Shown piece after piece: positions 55,021-64,000 of a DNA stretch of 64,000 nt. The position numbers were made by a program, and so were the translations under genes. The DNA is taken from positions 1-64,000 of the forward strand of contig NZ_PVXP01000001.1 in the NCBI RefSeq assembly GCF_002995845.1. The letters are read 5' to 3'. Each line of letters opens with the position of its first letter. Position 1 is the stretch's first letter. Under the pieces are notes generated by a model. That model saw only the letters and a program-made list of their open reading frames with translations. It did no database searches and had not been told where the DNA came from. The DNA comes from Clostridium luticellarii (GTDB taxonomy: Bacteria; Bacillota; Clostridia; Clostridiales; Clostridiaceae).

Positions 55021-56016
55021 CTAACAATACTGCAGCGAATGCTTGCTGCTTTCCAGCTGAATTTCTATTACTTTTGCAACAGCAGCTATATCTACATTTC
55101 CACCACTTATCAATGCAACTACATTTTTACCTTCTATTCCATCTATTTTTTCTGCCAGTAATGCTGCCAGAGGCAGTGCACCAGCACCTTCAGCTATCAA
55201 TTTATTCCTTTCCATTAATGAAAACATTCCAAATGCTATTTCCTCTTCGCTCACAGATACCACTTCATCCACATATTTTTTTATATAATCAAAGCACTTA
55301 TCTCCAGGTGCACAGACAGATGTACCATCGGCCAGAGACTTTTTACCCGGAAGTGTAACAATTTTTCCCTGCTCCATGGAAGCCTTGGTAGAAGCTATAA
55401 TTTCAGGCTGTACTCCTATAACTTTTATGGAAGGTTTTATTGATTTGACTGCTGTGGCAACACCTGATATCAACCCACCTCCGCCTATTGGGACTATTAC
55501 TATATCCGTTTCCGGCAATTTATCCAGTATTTCAAGCCCTATAGTTCCCTGACCTGCCATTACATCCACATCATTATAAGGATGAACAAAGGTGGCACCG
55601 GTTTTTTTCTGAACCTCTACTGCCCTGGCATAACATTCGTCATATACCTGACCTGCCTGAATTACCTCAGCCCCATAATTTTTAGTAGCTTCTACTTTTG
55701 CCTTAGGTGCAGTAACAGGCATAACTATTGTGGATTTCACCCCAAAAGCTGTTGCTGCATAGGCAACTCCCTGGGCATGGTTTCCTGCCGAAGATGCTAT
55801 AACACCTCTTTTTTTCTCATCTTCACTGAGGTTAACCAGTTTATTATATGCACCTCTCAATTTGAAAGCTCCAGTTTTCTGTTTATTTTCACATTTTAAA
55901 TATAAATTACACCCACATTTTTTAGAAAAAGTACTTGTATAAAAAATGGGTGTTTCTCTAACCACACCTTTTATATTATCTTTAGCCCTTTTGATTTTTT
56001 CTAGGTTCAATTCCAT
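55021..56016 (-). CDS. Threonine ammonia-lyase (catabolic type)
   Basis: 331 residues. TGAFKLRGAYNKL holds the PLP lysine; SSAGNHAQGVAYAA and the PIGGGGLISGVA block follow. The protein lacks the regulatory ACT domain of biosynthetic IlvA, so it fits the TdcB-like catabolic form that gives 2-oxobutyrate from threonine. AGGGGG precedes the ATG. A serine/threonine racemase is less likely. Confidence 0.92.
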   Translation of the reverse strand: MELNLEKIKRAKDNIKGVVRETPIFYTSTFSKKCGCNLYLKCENKQKTGAFKLRGAYNKLVNLSEDEKKRGVIASSAGNHAQGVAYAATAFGVKSTIVMPVTAPKAKVEATKNYGAEVIQAGQVYDECYARAVEVQKKTGATFVHPYNDVDVMAGQGTIGLEILDKLPETDIVIVPIGGGGLISGVATAVKSIKPSIKVIGVQPEIIASTKASMEQGKIVTLPGKKSLADGTSVCAPGDKCFDYIKKYVDEVVSVSEEEIAFGMFSLMERNKLIAEGAGALPLAALLAEKIDGIEGKNVVALISGGNVDIAAVAKVIEIQLESSKHSLQYC

Positions 56017-56349
56017 AATTTATTCCCCCTAATTTAATGTTATTTAATTATTTTTATGTAAATCCTGCATTTTAATTAAATATTTAAATCAAATAATTCA
56101 ATTATTTAAAAATTATTCGTCTGAATATACAACTACACGCGGTATACGGACGAGAATTTTTGATTCCATATGTTTGCGCTTTCATTACACATACATAAAA
56201 ATGTAATTTATACATATATACTTTGTCATTTCAAGTATATAATAACATATAAAATAGGTTTATACAATTTAATTTTATTAATATATTTTATTCATTATTT
56301 ATATTTAAAGAATTAAATATTTCTTATGTGATTCAATTCCAACATCAAA
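56017..56349. other. 333-bp A/T-rich gap
   Basis: No gene or clear RNA seen. It must hold the promoter of the threonine ammonia-lyase gene. Confidence 0.5.
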
Positions 56350-56383
56350 ACAAGCTGTCTTAAAAACTTTTAAGACAGCTTGT
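56350..56383. terminator. Terminator after the CWB2 protein gene
   Basis: 16-bp perfect stem (ACAAGCTGTCTTAAAA and complement) with a minimal loop, 25 bp from the CWB2 stop codon. Confidence 0.8.
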
Positions 56384-56408
56384 CAAAATAGCGTACCTAA
56401 AATGTAAA

Positions 56409-57740
56409 TTAATCTACATCAAACTCTGGTATATTGATTTTTGTACCATTAACATTAAGCTGACCGGAGTAACTCCCTTTGTCTAACGTAAACTTAAATT
56501 CGCAGCTTCCATCTGGATTATAGTCTTGATCAATATATTTGTAGTTTTTAGTTCCATAGGAGTATATTTCTACTGTTGCACTGCCTGCCTTTATATTGGA
56601 ATCAGTATAAGTTATAGTTACATCATTTCCTTCAACATTTACAACAGGAATTTCCTCATGATTGTCTGAGTCGTCAGAACTGTCATTACCACCTGGATTA
56701 CCCGGTTTAGCATCATTTTTATCCTGTATATAGCCTGCAATGCTTTCAATAATGGAATTTGGCAGTACACTTTCCCCTCCAATGGCAATTTCACGGCTGT
56801 CCTTGGTAATCTTACCCTTTATATAAGATTCGGATTCAGAAGGGAGCTTATTATACACCAGTAAAATAGGAGAATTTTTTTGAGCTGCCAAAGCCGAACC
56901 GGAGAGTGCATCGGCAAATTCATTTCCAACAGGACCGTCTCCTGCTGCAACAAATATATTATTGAAATCTATATCTTCTTCAAACTGCTTTAAAATTTTT
57001 ATATTAGTGGAAAACCTGTCGCTGCCGCCAAGTCTGATTGAAGTAGTGGATAAACTTTTATTTATACTATTTTCCACACCCTTGCTCACAACACCTTCAA
57101 GGCCCAGTATATAGGAAGTGGATGGCTTTGTATTATTTATATAGTTCTGAACACTATCTGGAATATTATCTTTATCGGTCAAAAGTATAGGCATCCCCTT
57201 GACTGCAGCTATTGACGACATGGAAAGCGCATCAGCATAATTATACCCATAAGTGACGGCTATCTTATCTGCACCGCCTAATTCCTGAGCTACTTTGACA
57301 GAAGTCTCAAATCTATCTTTTCCACCTATTCTTTTGATCTCAGGTTTATTGTCCAGGGAATTTACACTGTCTACCACATTGTTAGAGATTACACCTTCCC
57401 CGCCTATAATCAATATATGCTTGACTTTTAGTCTTTCAAGTTCATTTTTAACCGAATCTGAAAGTCTGTCTGGCTCTGTCAAAAGTACAGGAGCATTATT
57501 CTTTTTAGCCAAAGGTACAGAACACAAGGCGTCAGCATATATCTGTCCATTGGCGAGCACAACATAATCTGAGCCGTCTTTCCACCCAAAATTTGAAACA
57601 TCTGCTGAAGTTTCATATCTATCCTTGCCTCCGATTCTCTGGCTTACATCAGCTGATGCCGCATTTGCTGTAAATATAAAACCCTGACTAGTGATAGCAT
57701 ATATTATAGCAAAAACTACAGCTATTTTTTTTAGTCTCAT
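56409..57740 (-). CDS. CWB2 cell-wall-binding protein
   Basis: About 443 residues. A signal peptide ends near FTANAASA. Three CWB2 repeats open with RIGGKDRYETSADVS, RIGGKDRFETSVKVA and RLGGSDRFSTNIKIL; three copies form the usual wall-anchoring trimer. The C-terminus (about 350-443) is a short beta-rich domain of unknown role after an Asp/Ser linker. ATG 57740 follows AGGGAGG. It lies downstream of the nucleotidase. Confidence 0.9.
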   Translation of the reverse strand: MRLKKIAVVFAIIYAITSQGFIFTANAASADVSQRIGGKDRYETSADVSNFGWKDGSDYVVLANGQIYADALCSVPLAKKNNAPVLLTEPDRLSDSVKNELERLKVKHILIIGGEGVISNNVVDSVNSLDNKPEIKRIGGKDRFETSVKVAQELGGADKIAVTYGYNYADALSMSSIAAVKGMPILLTDKDNIPDSVQNYINNTKPSTSYILGLEGVVSKGVENSINKSLSTTSIRLGGSDRFSTNIKILKQFEEDIDFNNIFVAAGDGPVGNEFADALSGSALAAQKNSPILLVYNKLPSESESYIKGKITKDSREIAIGGESVLPNSIIESIAGYIQDKNDAKPGNPGGNDSSDDSDNHEEIPVVNVEGNDVTITYTDSNIKAGSATVEIYSYGTKNYKYIDQDYNPDGSCEFKFTLDKGSYSGQLNVNGTKINIPEFDVD

Positions 57741-57769
57741 ATAATTACTATCCTCCCTTTTCATATTTG

Positions 57770-57795
57770 AAGAGGCAAAATATATTTTGCCTCTT
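57770..57795. terminator. Palindromic hairpin between nucleotidase and CWB2 genes
   Basis: A 26-nt palindrome (AAGAGGCAAAATA and complement), 15 bp after the nucleotidase stop; T-run weak, so it may only partly terminate. Confidence 0.6.
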
Positions 57796-57809
57796 TAAAA
57801 CAAACTATA

Positions 57810-60800
57810 TTAGTTAGCTACAGGTATTTCTATATAATCAGAAATAGGCTTTCCATTGTCCAATGTGTCCCACAGCATAGCTTTAACACTATAACCATCA
57901 TCATTGGGTATAGTAAAACCTCCGTCCAATATAATACTTTTATTAGATTCCAAATCCTGCGAGCATTTAACATAGTTTATGAATTTATTATTCTGGAATA
58001 AAGCTTCAATTAGAGTTACAGTTTTAGCTGTGTTTAAATTATTAGTTACCTTTACCCTTACTTCGGCATCATTACCAGGTTTAAAAGAAGTTGTTTTAGT
58101 GAGGTTTTCTATTGAGAAATCCTTGTTTGGTTCGCTGCCAGGAGTAGTAATCACTGACCAGTTATTGGACACATCGGGTGTTATGGTCTTGTTGTCCTGA
58201 ATATATTTGATCATCATGTTCCTAACCTGTCCATCATCTCCAAGTGCCTTGGCAGAATCATACATCACTTTTGAATCGTCCGGTACATCTTTGCCCTCTT
58301 CATTTTTAACAGTCAGACCTGCTGCTTTCATGAAACCACCGCCGCCGTTGTATCTATAATTGTTTATGGCAACTGTAAATTCGTCTGTGTCCGATACAGG
58401 CTTGCCGTTGAATTTCAAATTTTTAATTCTGTTTTCAGAGTTAACTATACCAGTATTAGGATCTACGGTACATGCAGGCTGAGTCAGATCTATGTCATAA
58501 GTTGCCCCATACAATTGATCCAGATTATAATCTGGAATATTTAAAACTGGATCTTTGACAACAGACTTGTCGGTGTCAGAAACCTGCTTATAATATCTTA
58601 CCGAATACTCAAGCCATCTCTTAAGCTGTGCACCATTCATCTTTATTCCGTATAAGAAATTTTCAAAAACATACACACCCATTATATCCTGAATTTTTAT
58701 ATTCCCACTTGGTATATGGGCACTTGCACTCAATGGAGCTGCTATGGAAAGCTGGGTTCCTGCAGCATCTGCCTGAACTTTATTTATCAAATCCATAAGT
58801 GCAGTGGGTTCCGTGGTCTGCTTTTCTCCGGAAAAGTCCCCGGTAGATTGTCCAATTACAGTTGATATATATTTCAATGTAGCATCCTCATATGGCTGAG
58901 CCAATTTTAATATAGCCGGATCTGCCTGTATGGAAGAATCCATTTTTACAGTTTTTGTAGTAACATTAGGAGTACCATCTGCATTGAAGTTTATGTCAAG
59001 TTTTGAGACATACTGCCCCCATTTGCCGGGTTCAGTTATAGGGACTACTTTTCCGCTGGGATTCTTTAAGCTTGTATCACTGCTTATATTTGCATGAACA
59101 TGTCCACACAGTATTGCATCTATGCCATCTACACCAGTAGCTATGGCCTTTACTTGATTTTCAGGTATGGTATCTGTAGCACTTTCCTCTCCGCTGTGTA
59201 CACTTAATATTACAACATCAGCTTTTTCAGTATTTCTCAGTACCGGAACCCACTTCTTGGCTTCATCAACCAGATCATTGAATTGCAATCCCCTATAATT
59301 ATCAGTATTTTCCCAGTTAGGTATGGTCTTTGTAGTCAGTCCCAGTATGCCAACTTTCACATCTTTGCCATTGACATTAAAAGTCTTTGTAATATACGGT
59401 TTTACAAAATTGGTATTATCCGAAGTTTTATAGGTATTTGCAGATAGTACATTTATTTTTTCCTTCTGTGCATCTGCAATTATTCTATTTAAAACATCCA
59501 GTCCATAATTGAATTCATGGTTTCCAAGAGTCCAGGAATCATATTTCATGGCCCCCATGACTTTAATCAATGGATATTCTGTAGTTGTATCTATTTTGTC
59601 ATAGTAATAGGACAGCGGAGTTCCCTGAATAGTATCTCCATTATCTATCAGCATGGTATTGGGATTGGAAGCCCTGACGCTGTTTACATAAGTTGAAACC
59701 TTGGCCAGTCCCTGATCCGATTCTTTTAAAGTGGAATAATCTATGGGGAATATATTTCCGTGTATATCAGACGTACCCAATATGGATATTGCAGCCGCCG
59801 GTTCCTGGGTACTGCCGGTTTTAACCACATCTGCCGCACTGCCAACCAATAATTCTATGCTTGAACCATACTTGCTCACAGCACCAGTTACATCGGCAGT
59901 GTCATTTACAGCCAGTCCATCTACTTTAGGCATTTTGTATATATTTACACTTCCAGTGGAGTCATGTGCCATAGATGCACCTGAGTTATCAATGCTTTCA
60001 AAGGTAAGTCCCTTTATTTTCACAAGCTGTCCCTGTAAATCATCATTGAGCTTATCTACAGTAACCTCCTTGGGTGTAACTGTATTGCCGGTGCTCTCTA
60101 CTTTCACATCCTCTGCAGAAGACGGCGTTATCTCCAATAATCCATAAAAGTCTGACAATGTCCCCTTTACCGTGATTTTATCTCCCTTGTGAATTGCAGA
60201 ACCTTTTTCGTTATACACGCAGATTCCTGCGGTATCATCCTGCATAAATACACTCTTGCCGTTCACTACAGAAACAGTTCCCGTAAGTATGACTGAACCT
60301 GTCTGGGCCTTCCTCGCTTCTGCTATAGTCATGGATTCACCCTCACCTGTCTGATTTTGTGAAACAATTCTATTCTCTATAGCATATTTAATGGTTTTGT
60401 TTGCTCTTATATCCTCAATAAAAGCATCCCTTGCAAGTTCATGTGTGTTGGATAGTGTCTTTTTAACTTCCGAATCCGTAAATCCCAGGAATCCATCTCC
60501 GCCTGTCAGCACAAAATCCGGACCGGCCACCTTTAAAGTTTCAGTATCGCTAATAGCACTGCCGTCCTCTCTGGTTATACTGGTCACCTTGCTGCCATAG
60601 GCTCTTGAGTCATCATAGGTAAATTTTATTCCTGAAATCTGGATTCCCTTTCCACCCAGCGTATTCTTTGCATTACTAGGATCTGGATAAGTGCCAACTG
60701 CTTGTTCAAGGACGGTTTTCAATTGAGCTTTGTTCATGGACACAGTATTGATTTCATTGTCAAAAGGCATCAATGTATATATCTGGCCAACTGTTACATT

Positions 60801-61985
60801 TCCAGCAGGTATGTCTATTCTAAGTCCACCGTTGTTGGCAACCCCCACATCTGCCTTGGCATAATTTCTCACAACATCTGCTGCCCAGTTTCCCAATTCA
60901 GATTCACCATAGGGCTGCTGAACCTGAGCTCTGGTTACATCATCTTTAACAGTTCCAATAACTTCACTAAATGTAGGCCCTATTTCATTCTTGGCCTCAG
61001 CAACTATTGAAGCAGCTTCTGAATCTACAGCAGGGTCTGCAGCTTTATATCCATTAGGAGCATTAGTGTTAATTGCTATATAGCTATTATCAGTATTTGT
61101 AAAGGATATTTTCCCTGCTTCATCTATGTTCATTTTCAAATCAATGAAGCCTTTTGACTGAGCTCCTCCTATGACAACAGGCATACCCTTGACTGTAGCC
61201 TGCAATATGGTATGGGAATGTCCTCCCAATACTGCATCCACGTTGGTTAAAGAATTTGCAATATCAAAAATTGGGCCGGTAGCAGGAGCACTCGCGTCAT
61301 TTCCCTCATGCACAACTGCCAGAACCACATCAGCTTTCTTGCTCTCTTTTAAATCCTTTGCTACAGAATTTATCTCTTCTGCAGGATCTGTAAAATTATA
61401 ATCTTTTACATATGCAGGCATCACAATATTAGGCGTTTCAGTAGTTATGGCTCCTACAACTGCAATTTTAACTCCATCTTTCTCAATTATCTTATAAGGT
61501 TCAAAAACTCTTTCTCCACTGCTTTTATCACGAAGATTAGAACATACTATTGAGTATTTTGCGTCTTTCATAGTGGTGCCTGTTATCTTATCCAGTCCCC
61601 AGTCAAACTCATGATTTCCAAGTGCAGTAACTTCCATTCCTATATTGTCCATAAGTTTTTGTACTGGAACTCCAAATAAAACATTGGACACCGGTGTTCC
61701 CTGGTATAAATCTCCTCCGCCTAAAACCAAGGTTCTATCCGGATTGGAAGCTTTTATATCTTTAATGTTCTTCGCAAGCACCGCACCAGAAGGCAGAGGG
61801 GGATTGCTGGAATCTTCCAGGGCACCATGAAAATCTGTAACCTCTATTATATCAAAAGTTTTGCCAGCCGCATCTGCTTTTACGTTAATAAAAGCATTTG
61901 GAAAAACAGTAGAAAGTGTCAACAACAGAACTAATAGCCATGCAGTAATTTTTTTCTTTTTACCAATGCTAAAAATAATAATCAC
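57810..61985 (-). CDS. Secreted double-module nucleotidase/2',3'-cyclic phosphodiesterase
   Basis: About 1391 residues with a signal peptide (end near NVKADA). Module 1: metallophosphatase (EVTDFHGALEDS, ALGNHEFDWG) and 5'-nucleotidase C domain (about 45-520). An OB-fold-like domain (about 555-720) follows. Module 2: metallophosphatase (GTSDIHGNIFPIDYS, TLGNHEFNYG) and C domain with NYRYNGGGGF (about 735-1265). A final beta-rich domain ends the protein; no LPXTG or CWB2 anchor is seen. YfkN-like enzymes degrade extracellular nucleotides. The start is unclear: GTG 61985 lies inside the GAGGTG site; an ATT shortly after may be used. Confidence 0.92.
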   Translation of the reverse strand: MIIIFSIGKKKKITAWLLVLLLTLSTVFPNAFINVKADAAGKTFDIIEVTDFHGALEDSSNPPLPSGAVLAKNIKDIKASNPDRTLVLGGGDLYQGTPVSNVLFGVPVQKLMDNIGMEVTALGNHEFDWGLDKITGTTMKDAKYSIVCSNLRDKSSGERVFEPYKIIEKDGVKIAVVGAITTETPNIVMPAYVKDYNFTDPAEEINSVAKDLKESKKADVVLAVVHEGNDASAPATGPIFDIANSLTNVDAVLGGHSHTILQATVKGMPVVIGGAQSKGFIDLKMNIDEAGKISFTNTDNSYIAINTNAPNGYKAADPAVDSEAASIVAEAKNEIGPTFSEVIGTVKDDVTRAQVQQPYGESELGNWAADVVRNYAKADVGVANNGGLRIDIPAGNVTVGQIYTLMPFDNEINTVSMNKAQLKTVLEQAVGTYPDPSNAKNTLGGKGIQISGIKFTYDDSRAYGSKVTSITREDGSAISDTETLKVAGPDFVLTGGDGFLGFTDSEVKKTLSNTHELARDAFIEDIRANKTIKYAIENRIVSQNQTGEGESMTIAEARKAQTGSVILTGTVSVVNGKSVFMQDDTAGICVYNEKGSAIHKGDKITVKGTLSDFYGLLEITPSSAEDVKVESTGNTVTPKEVTVDKLNDDLQGQLVKIKGLTFESIDNSGASMAHDSTGSVNIYKMPKVDGLAVNDTADVTGAVSKYGSSIELLVGSAADVVKTGSTQEPAAAISILGTSDIHGNIFPIDYSTLKESDQGLAKVSTYVNSVRASNPNTMLIDNGDTIQGTPLSYYYDKIDTTTEYPLIKVMGAMKYDSWTLGNHEFNYGLDVLNRIIADAQKEKINVLSANTYKTSDNTNFVKPYITKTFNVNGKDVKVGILGLTTKTIPNWENTDNYRGLQFNDLVDEAKKWVPVLRNTEKADVVILSVHSGEESATDTIPENQVKAIATGVDGIDAILCGHVHANISSDTSLKNPSGKVVPITEPGKWGQYVSKLDINFNADGTPNVTTKTVKMDSSIQADPAILKLAQPYEDATLKYISTVIGQSTGDFSGEKQTTEPTALMDLINKVQADAAGTQLSIAAPLSASAHIPSGNIKIQDIMGVYVFENFLYGIKMNGAQLKRWLEYSVRYYKQVSDTDKSVVKDPVLNIPDYNLDQLYGATYDIDLTQPACTVDPNTGIVNSENRIKNLKFNGKPVSDTDEFTVAINNYRYNGGGGFMKAAGLTVKNEEGKDVPDDSKVMYDSAKALGDDGQVRNMMIKYIQDNKTITPDVSNNWSVITTPGSEPNKDFSIENLTKTTSFKPGNDAEVRVKVTNNLNTAKTVTLIEALFQNNKFINYVKCSQDLESNKSIILDGGFTIPNDDGYSVKAMLWDTLDNGKPISDYIEIPVAN

Positions 61986-62189
61986 CTCATATTTTATCTA
62001 TTTTTTGAGAATAGCATTTCTAGTGAAATTATTATAACTTAATATAATTTTAAGAACAATTTTAATAATGTTAAAAATTGTTATATAATGTTAAAAAATA
62101 TTACATATTGTTAACAAATTCCATATACCTATGCAATACTCCAAAGGTTGAATTAAACAGGATCAATATTTAAATTACAATAATAATTA

Positions 62190-64000
62190 TTATTTCTTGC
62201 CCTCATCATTTGATTTTCTGTCTACAATTTCCTTTGCCTTAAATCCTTGAGACTTCTTCATTCTATTACCAACCTCTTCAAATTGGTTACTTTTCTTTCT
62301 CAATCTAACAACAGTTATTATACACAACATCGCTAAAATCAAAATTGTCAAAAGAGCCCACCAGGGAAGGCCTGACTTATCCTCAATAGTACTTAAAATG
62401 GAACCCAATGTAACAGGAACTTTATTATCCTGTAGATCTACTGCTGCCATATTATTTATCCCTAATGCATTATCAATAATAGATATCTGATCCCTCATCT
62501 TTTGCAAATTGTCACTATTACTTAAAAATATATTGAATGCTTTCAAATTAGAATCATTATCATAAGTCACAACGTATACTCTTTTGTTAAAATTCCATGG
62601 TGATCTAACTACTTGTACTAATGTTTTATTTTTTAAGGTTTCAGGCGTTGCTTGAAGTCCTTCCTTGATTTTAAACTTTCCATTTCCCAGAGGCAGTATG
62701 GGAATTGACTCCTTGATCTTGTCAGGAAGATTTATATTGTTGAATGATCCTATAAAAATCATGTTTTTATTTTGTTGCCCATTTACAAGCTCATTACCTC
62801 CTTTTAATACATCAAAATCAAAAACTTTTTTTGATTTTTGACCCATACGCGATGCCATAATGGATGCTGTATCAAGTTGAGCAACATCAATAGTGTTTGA
62901 AAACGATAATAAAATTTCAGGCTGTTTGCTTTCATTGTATGTATTAAAATATGGGAAATTATCCAATGATGGCTGAATACCAAGTTTTCCAGGAATCAGA
63001 CGTATTTGGGAATCAGAATCTATATATGTCCATGCACTATCATAGTAATCCTTAGAACAGTCTATTTTACCTATATAGTTGTATACTTCCACATCTACTT
63101 TTATCATAGATTTTTTTAAAGCACTTTCTGGAATAACAACTTTCAAACTGCCATCCTCTGCATTGGAATTTGACAATTTTGAGCTGTCCACAAGTTTTCC
63201 ATCTATATAAACAGTGAGCAGAGATCTGTCAGGAACTAATATTCTAGAGTGCCTAAACTTCAAATTTATGTAGGAACCTTTTTCAGACTGCAGTCCATTG
63301 GGTTGAACAAAAGAAAAACTTGCTTTCTGATGAAATGCCCCTGAAAGATTGGTATCTGAATATCCCCAGTTGGAAAACATGTATAGTCCCTTTTTATTCT
63401 CTACAAATTTACTGTATTTGCCTTTTATATCAGAATCTACAACAATTGAAGTATCTTTTATCTGTTTCAAAAGTTCACTATTTGAAATAAAACTTGCAGA
63501 TTTAGCAATTCCATTTTTATTTTTCCCACTTATTATGGTAGTATAATACGGATTTTGTGAAGATTTATCTGAGATTGACAAGAATCCCTGATCCTTATCT
63601 AACTTTTTGGCATCTACACTACTTTTAAATTCACCAGCTGGTGCAATGACAATTGAATTTCCAGTTGGTTTCTGATTTACATCACCTTCAACAACATTGT
63701 AATTTATTAAATTTCTATCTGAATAAAGATTTCCGACAGAACAGCTGAGTTTCAAAAGTGCTGAAATCAAATTGACATTTTTTATATCCGGAAGTATGAA
63801 ATTCGATTTCAAGGATTTATTGGCATCAAAATCCTCAAAATAAGAAGAATAAAAATTCGAAAGTGAAGGTGAATACATGCTTTTATCCGAAATATGCACT
63901 TTGGAATCATCATATATGGTAAGCCAGTTAGCCGGATTGTCAATATCTGCACAATCCCCTGTTATAGAACGATGGCTGCTTTCAATCCTTATTTCATTTA
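62190..64000 (-). CDS. BcsB-like cellulose-synthase-associated protein (N-terminus beyond window)
   Basis: The open frame runs to the window edge; about 602 residues are visible. The first visible part has CADIDNPANWLTIY, typical of BcsB (cellulose synthase periplasmic subunit), then carbohydrate-binding/flavodoxin-like repeats, and a C-terminal membrane helix (WWALLTILILAMLCIITVV) with a basic cytoplasmic tail of about 40 residues. No cellulose synthase gene is in view; it would lie beyond the right edge. Gram-positive BcsB-like proteins assist extracellular polysaccharide export. Confidence 0.8.
   Translation of the reverse strand, partial: NEIRIESSHRSITGDCADIDNPANWLTIYDDSKVHISDKSMYSPSLSNFYSSYFEDFDANKSLKSNFILPDIKNVNLISALLKLSCSVGNLYSDRNLINYNVVEGDVNQKPTGNSIVIAPAGEFKSSVDAKKLDKDQGFLSISDKSSQNPYYTTIISGKNKNGIAKSASFISNSELLKQIKDTSIVVDSDIKGKYSKFVENKKGLYMFSNWGYSDTNLSGAFHQKASFSFVQPNGLQSEKGSYINLKFRHSRILVPDRSLLTVYIDGKLVDSSKLSNSNAEDGSLKVVIPESALKKSMIKVDVEVYNYIGKIDCSKDYYDSAWTYIDSDSQIRLIPGKLGIQPSLDNFPYFNTYNESKQPEILLSFSNTIDVAQLDTASIMASRMGQKSKKVFDFDVLKGGNELVNGQQNKNMIFIGSFNNINLPDKIKESIPILPLGNGKFKIKEGLQATPETLKNKTLVQVVRSPWNFNKRVYVVTYDNDSNLKAFNIFLSNSDNLQKMRDQISIIDNALGINNMAAVDLQDNKVPVTLGSILSTIEDKSGLPWWALLTILILAMLCIITVVRLRKKSNQFEEVGNRMKKSQGFKAKEIVDRKSNDEGKK

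Overview
The window is low-GC, spore-forming Firmicute DNA. A/T-rich intergenic DNA, strong GGAGG-type ribosome binding sites, a PrkA-YhbH-SpoVR operon, CotF-like coat proteins, CWB2 cell-wall repeats and a clostridial-type enoate reductase point to Clostridium in the broad sense. The species is not determinable by reading alone; a relative of the C. kluyveri/C. ljungdahlii group is a guess. No rRNA, tRNA, CRISPR array or prophage was seen. It looks like ordinary chromosome, with one mobile-element scar at the left edge.

Layout, left to right. 1-1.3 kb: start of a TnpB-type gene cut by the window edge, a long hairpin, and a frameshifted flavodoxin-type reductase. 1.3-7 kb (minus): a GntR/DUF1648 membrane pair, an aminotransferase behind a SAM riboswitch, a lone YgiT-type zinc finger, DegV and an AEC permease. 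7-18.5 kb: a cell-envelope sugar region with a GT-C glycosyltransferase, galU, and a GT2-GtrA-GT39 operon divergent from an OmpR-type regulator and kinase; hemA-hemL, under a cobalamin riboswitch, lies inside this region. 18.5-27 kb (minus): SSS symporter, DUF3311, M20 amidohydrolase, Lrp regulator, and carA-carB with an attenuator leader. 27-31 kb: an EmrAB-like exporter with MarR. 31-35.6 kb: prkA-yhbH-spoVR. 35.7-46 kb: HAD phosphatases, a 2-hydroxyacid dehydrogenase, a DAACS symporter, AraC regulator, nitroreductase, amt-glnK, and an M20 peptidase/DUF3100/small membrane protein operon. 46-51 kb: a large structured-RNA candidate, then a heterodimeric ABC exporter with MarR. 51-56 kb: enoate reductase, SDR, two CotF-like proteins, threonine ammonia-lyase. 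56-64 kb: CWB2 protein, a giant two-module secreted nucleotidase, and a BcsB-like protein running off the right edge.

The most notable patterns are not single genes. A direct repeat, TTTTAAG-N4-TTTTAAG, sits at the same kind of position before the GT-C gene, galU and the GT2-GtrA-GT39 operon (the last next to the two-component genes). I infer one regulon controlling sugar-nucleotide supply and surface glycosylation. galU also has an 11-codon leader peptide whose stop overlaps its start codon. About 325 nt at 45975-46300 fold into several mutually compatible helices on the plus strand and contain no credible protein. Two dispersed repeat families are present: a 7-bp-periodic CAATTGA-like repeat, and long GGGGACTGACCCC hairpins at gene ends, one of which supplies the stop codon of the SSS symporter.
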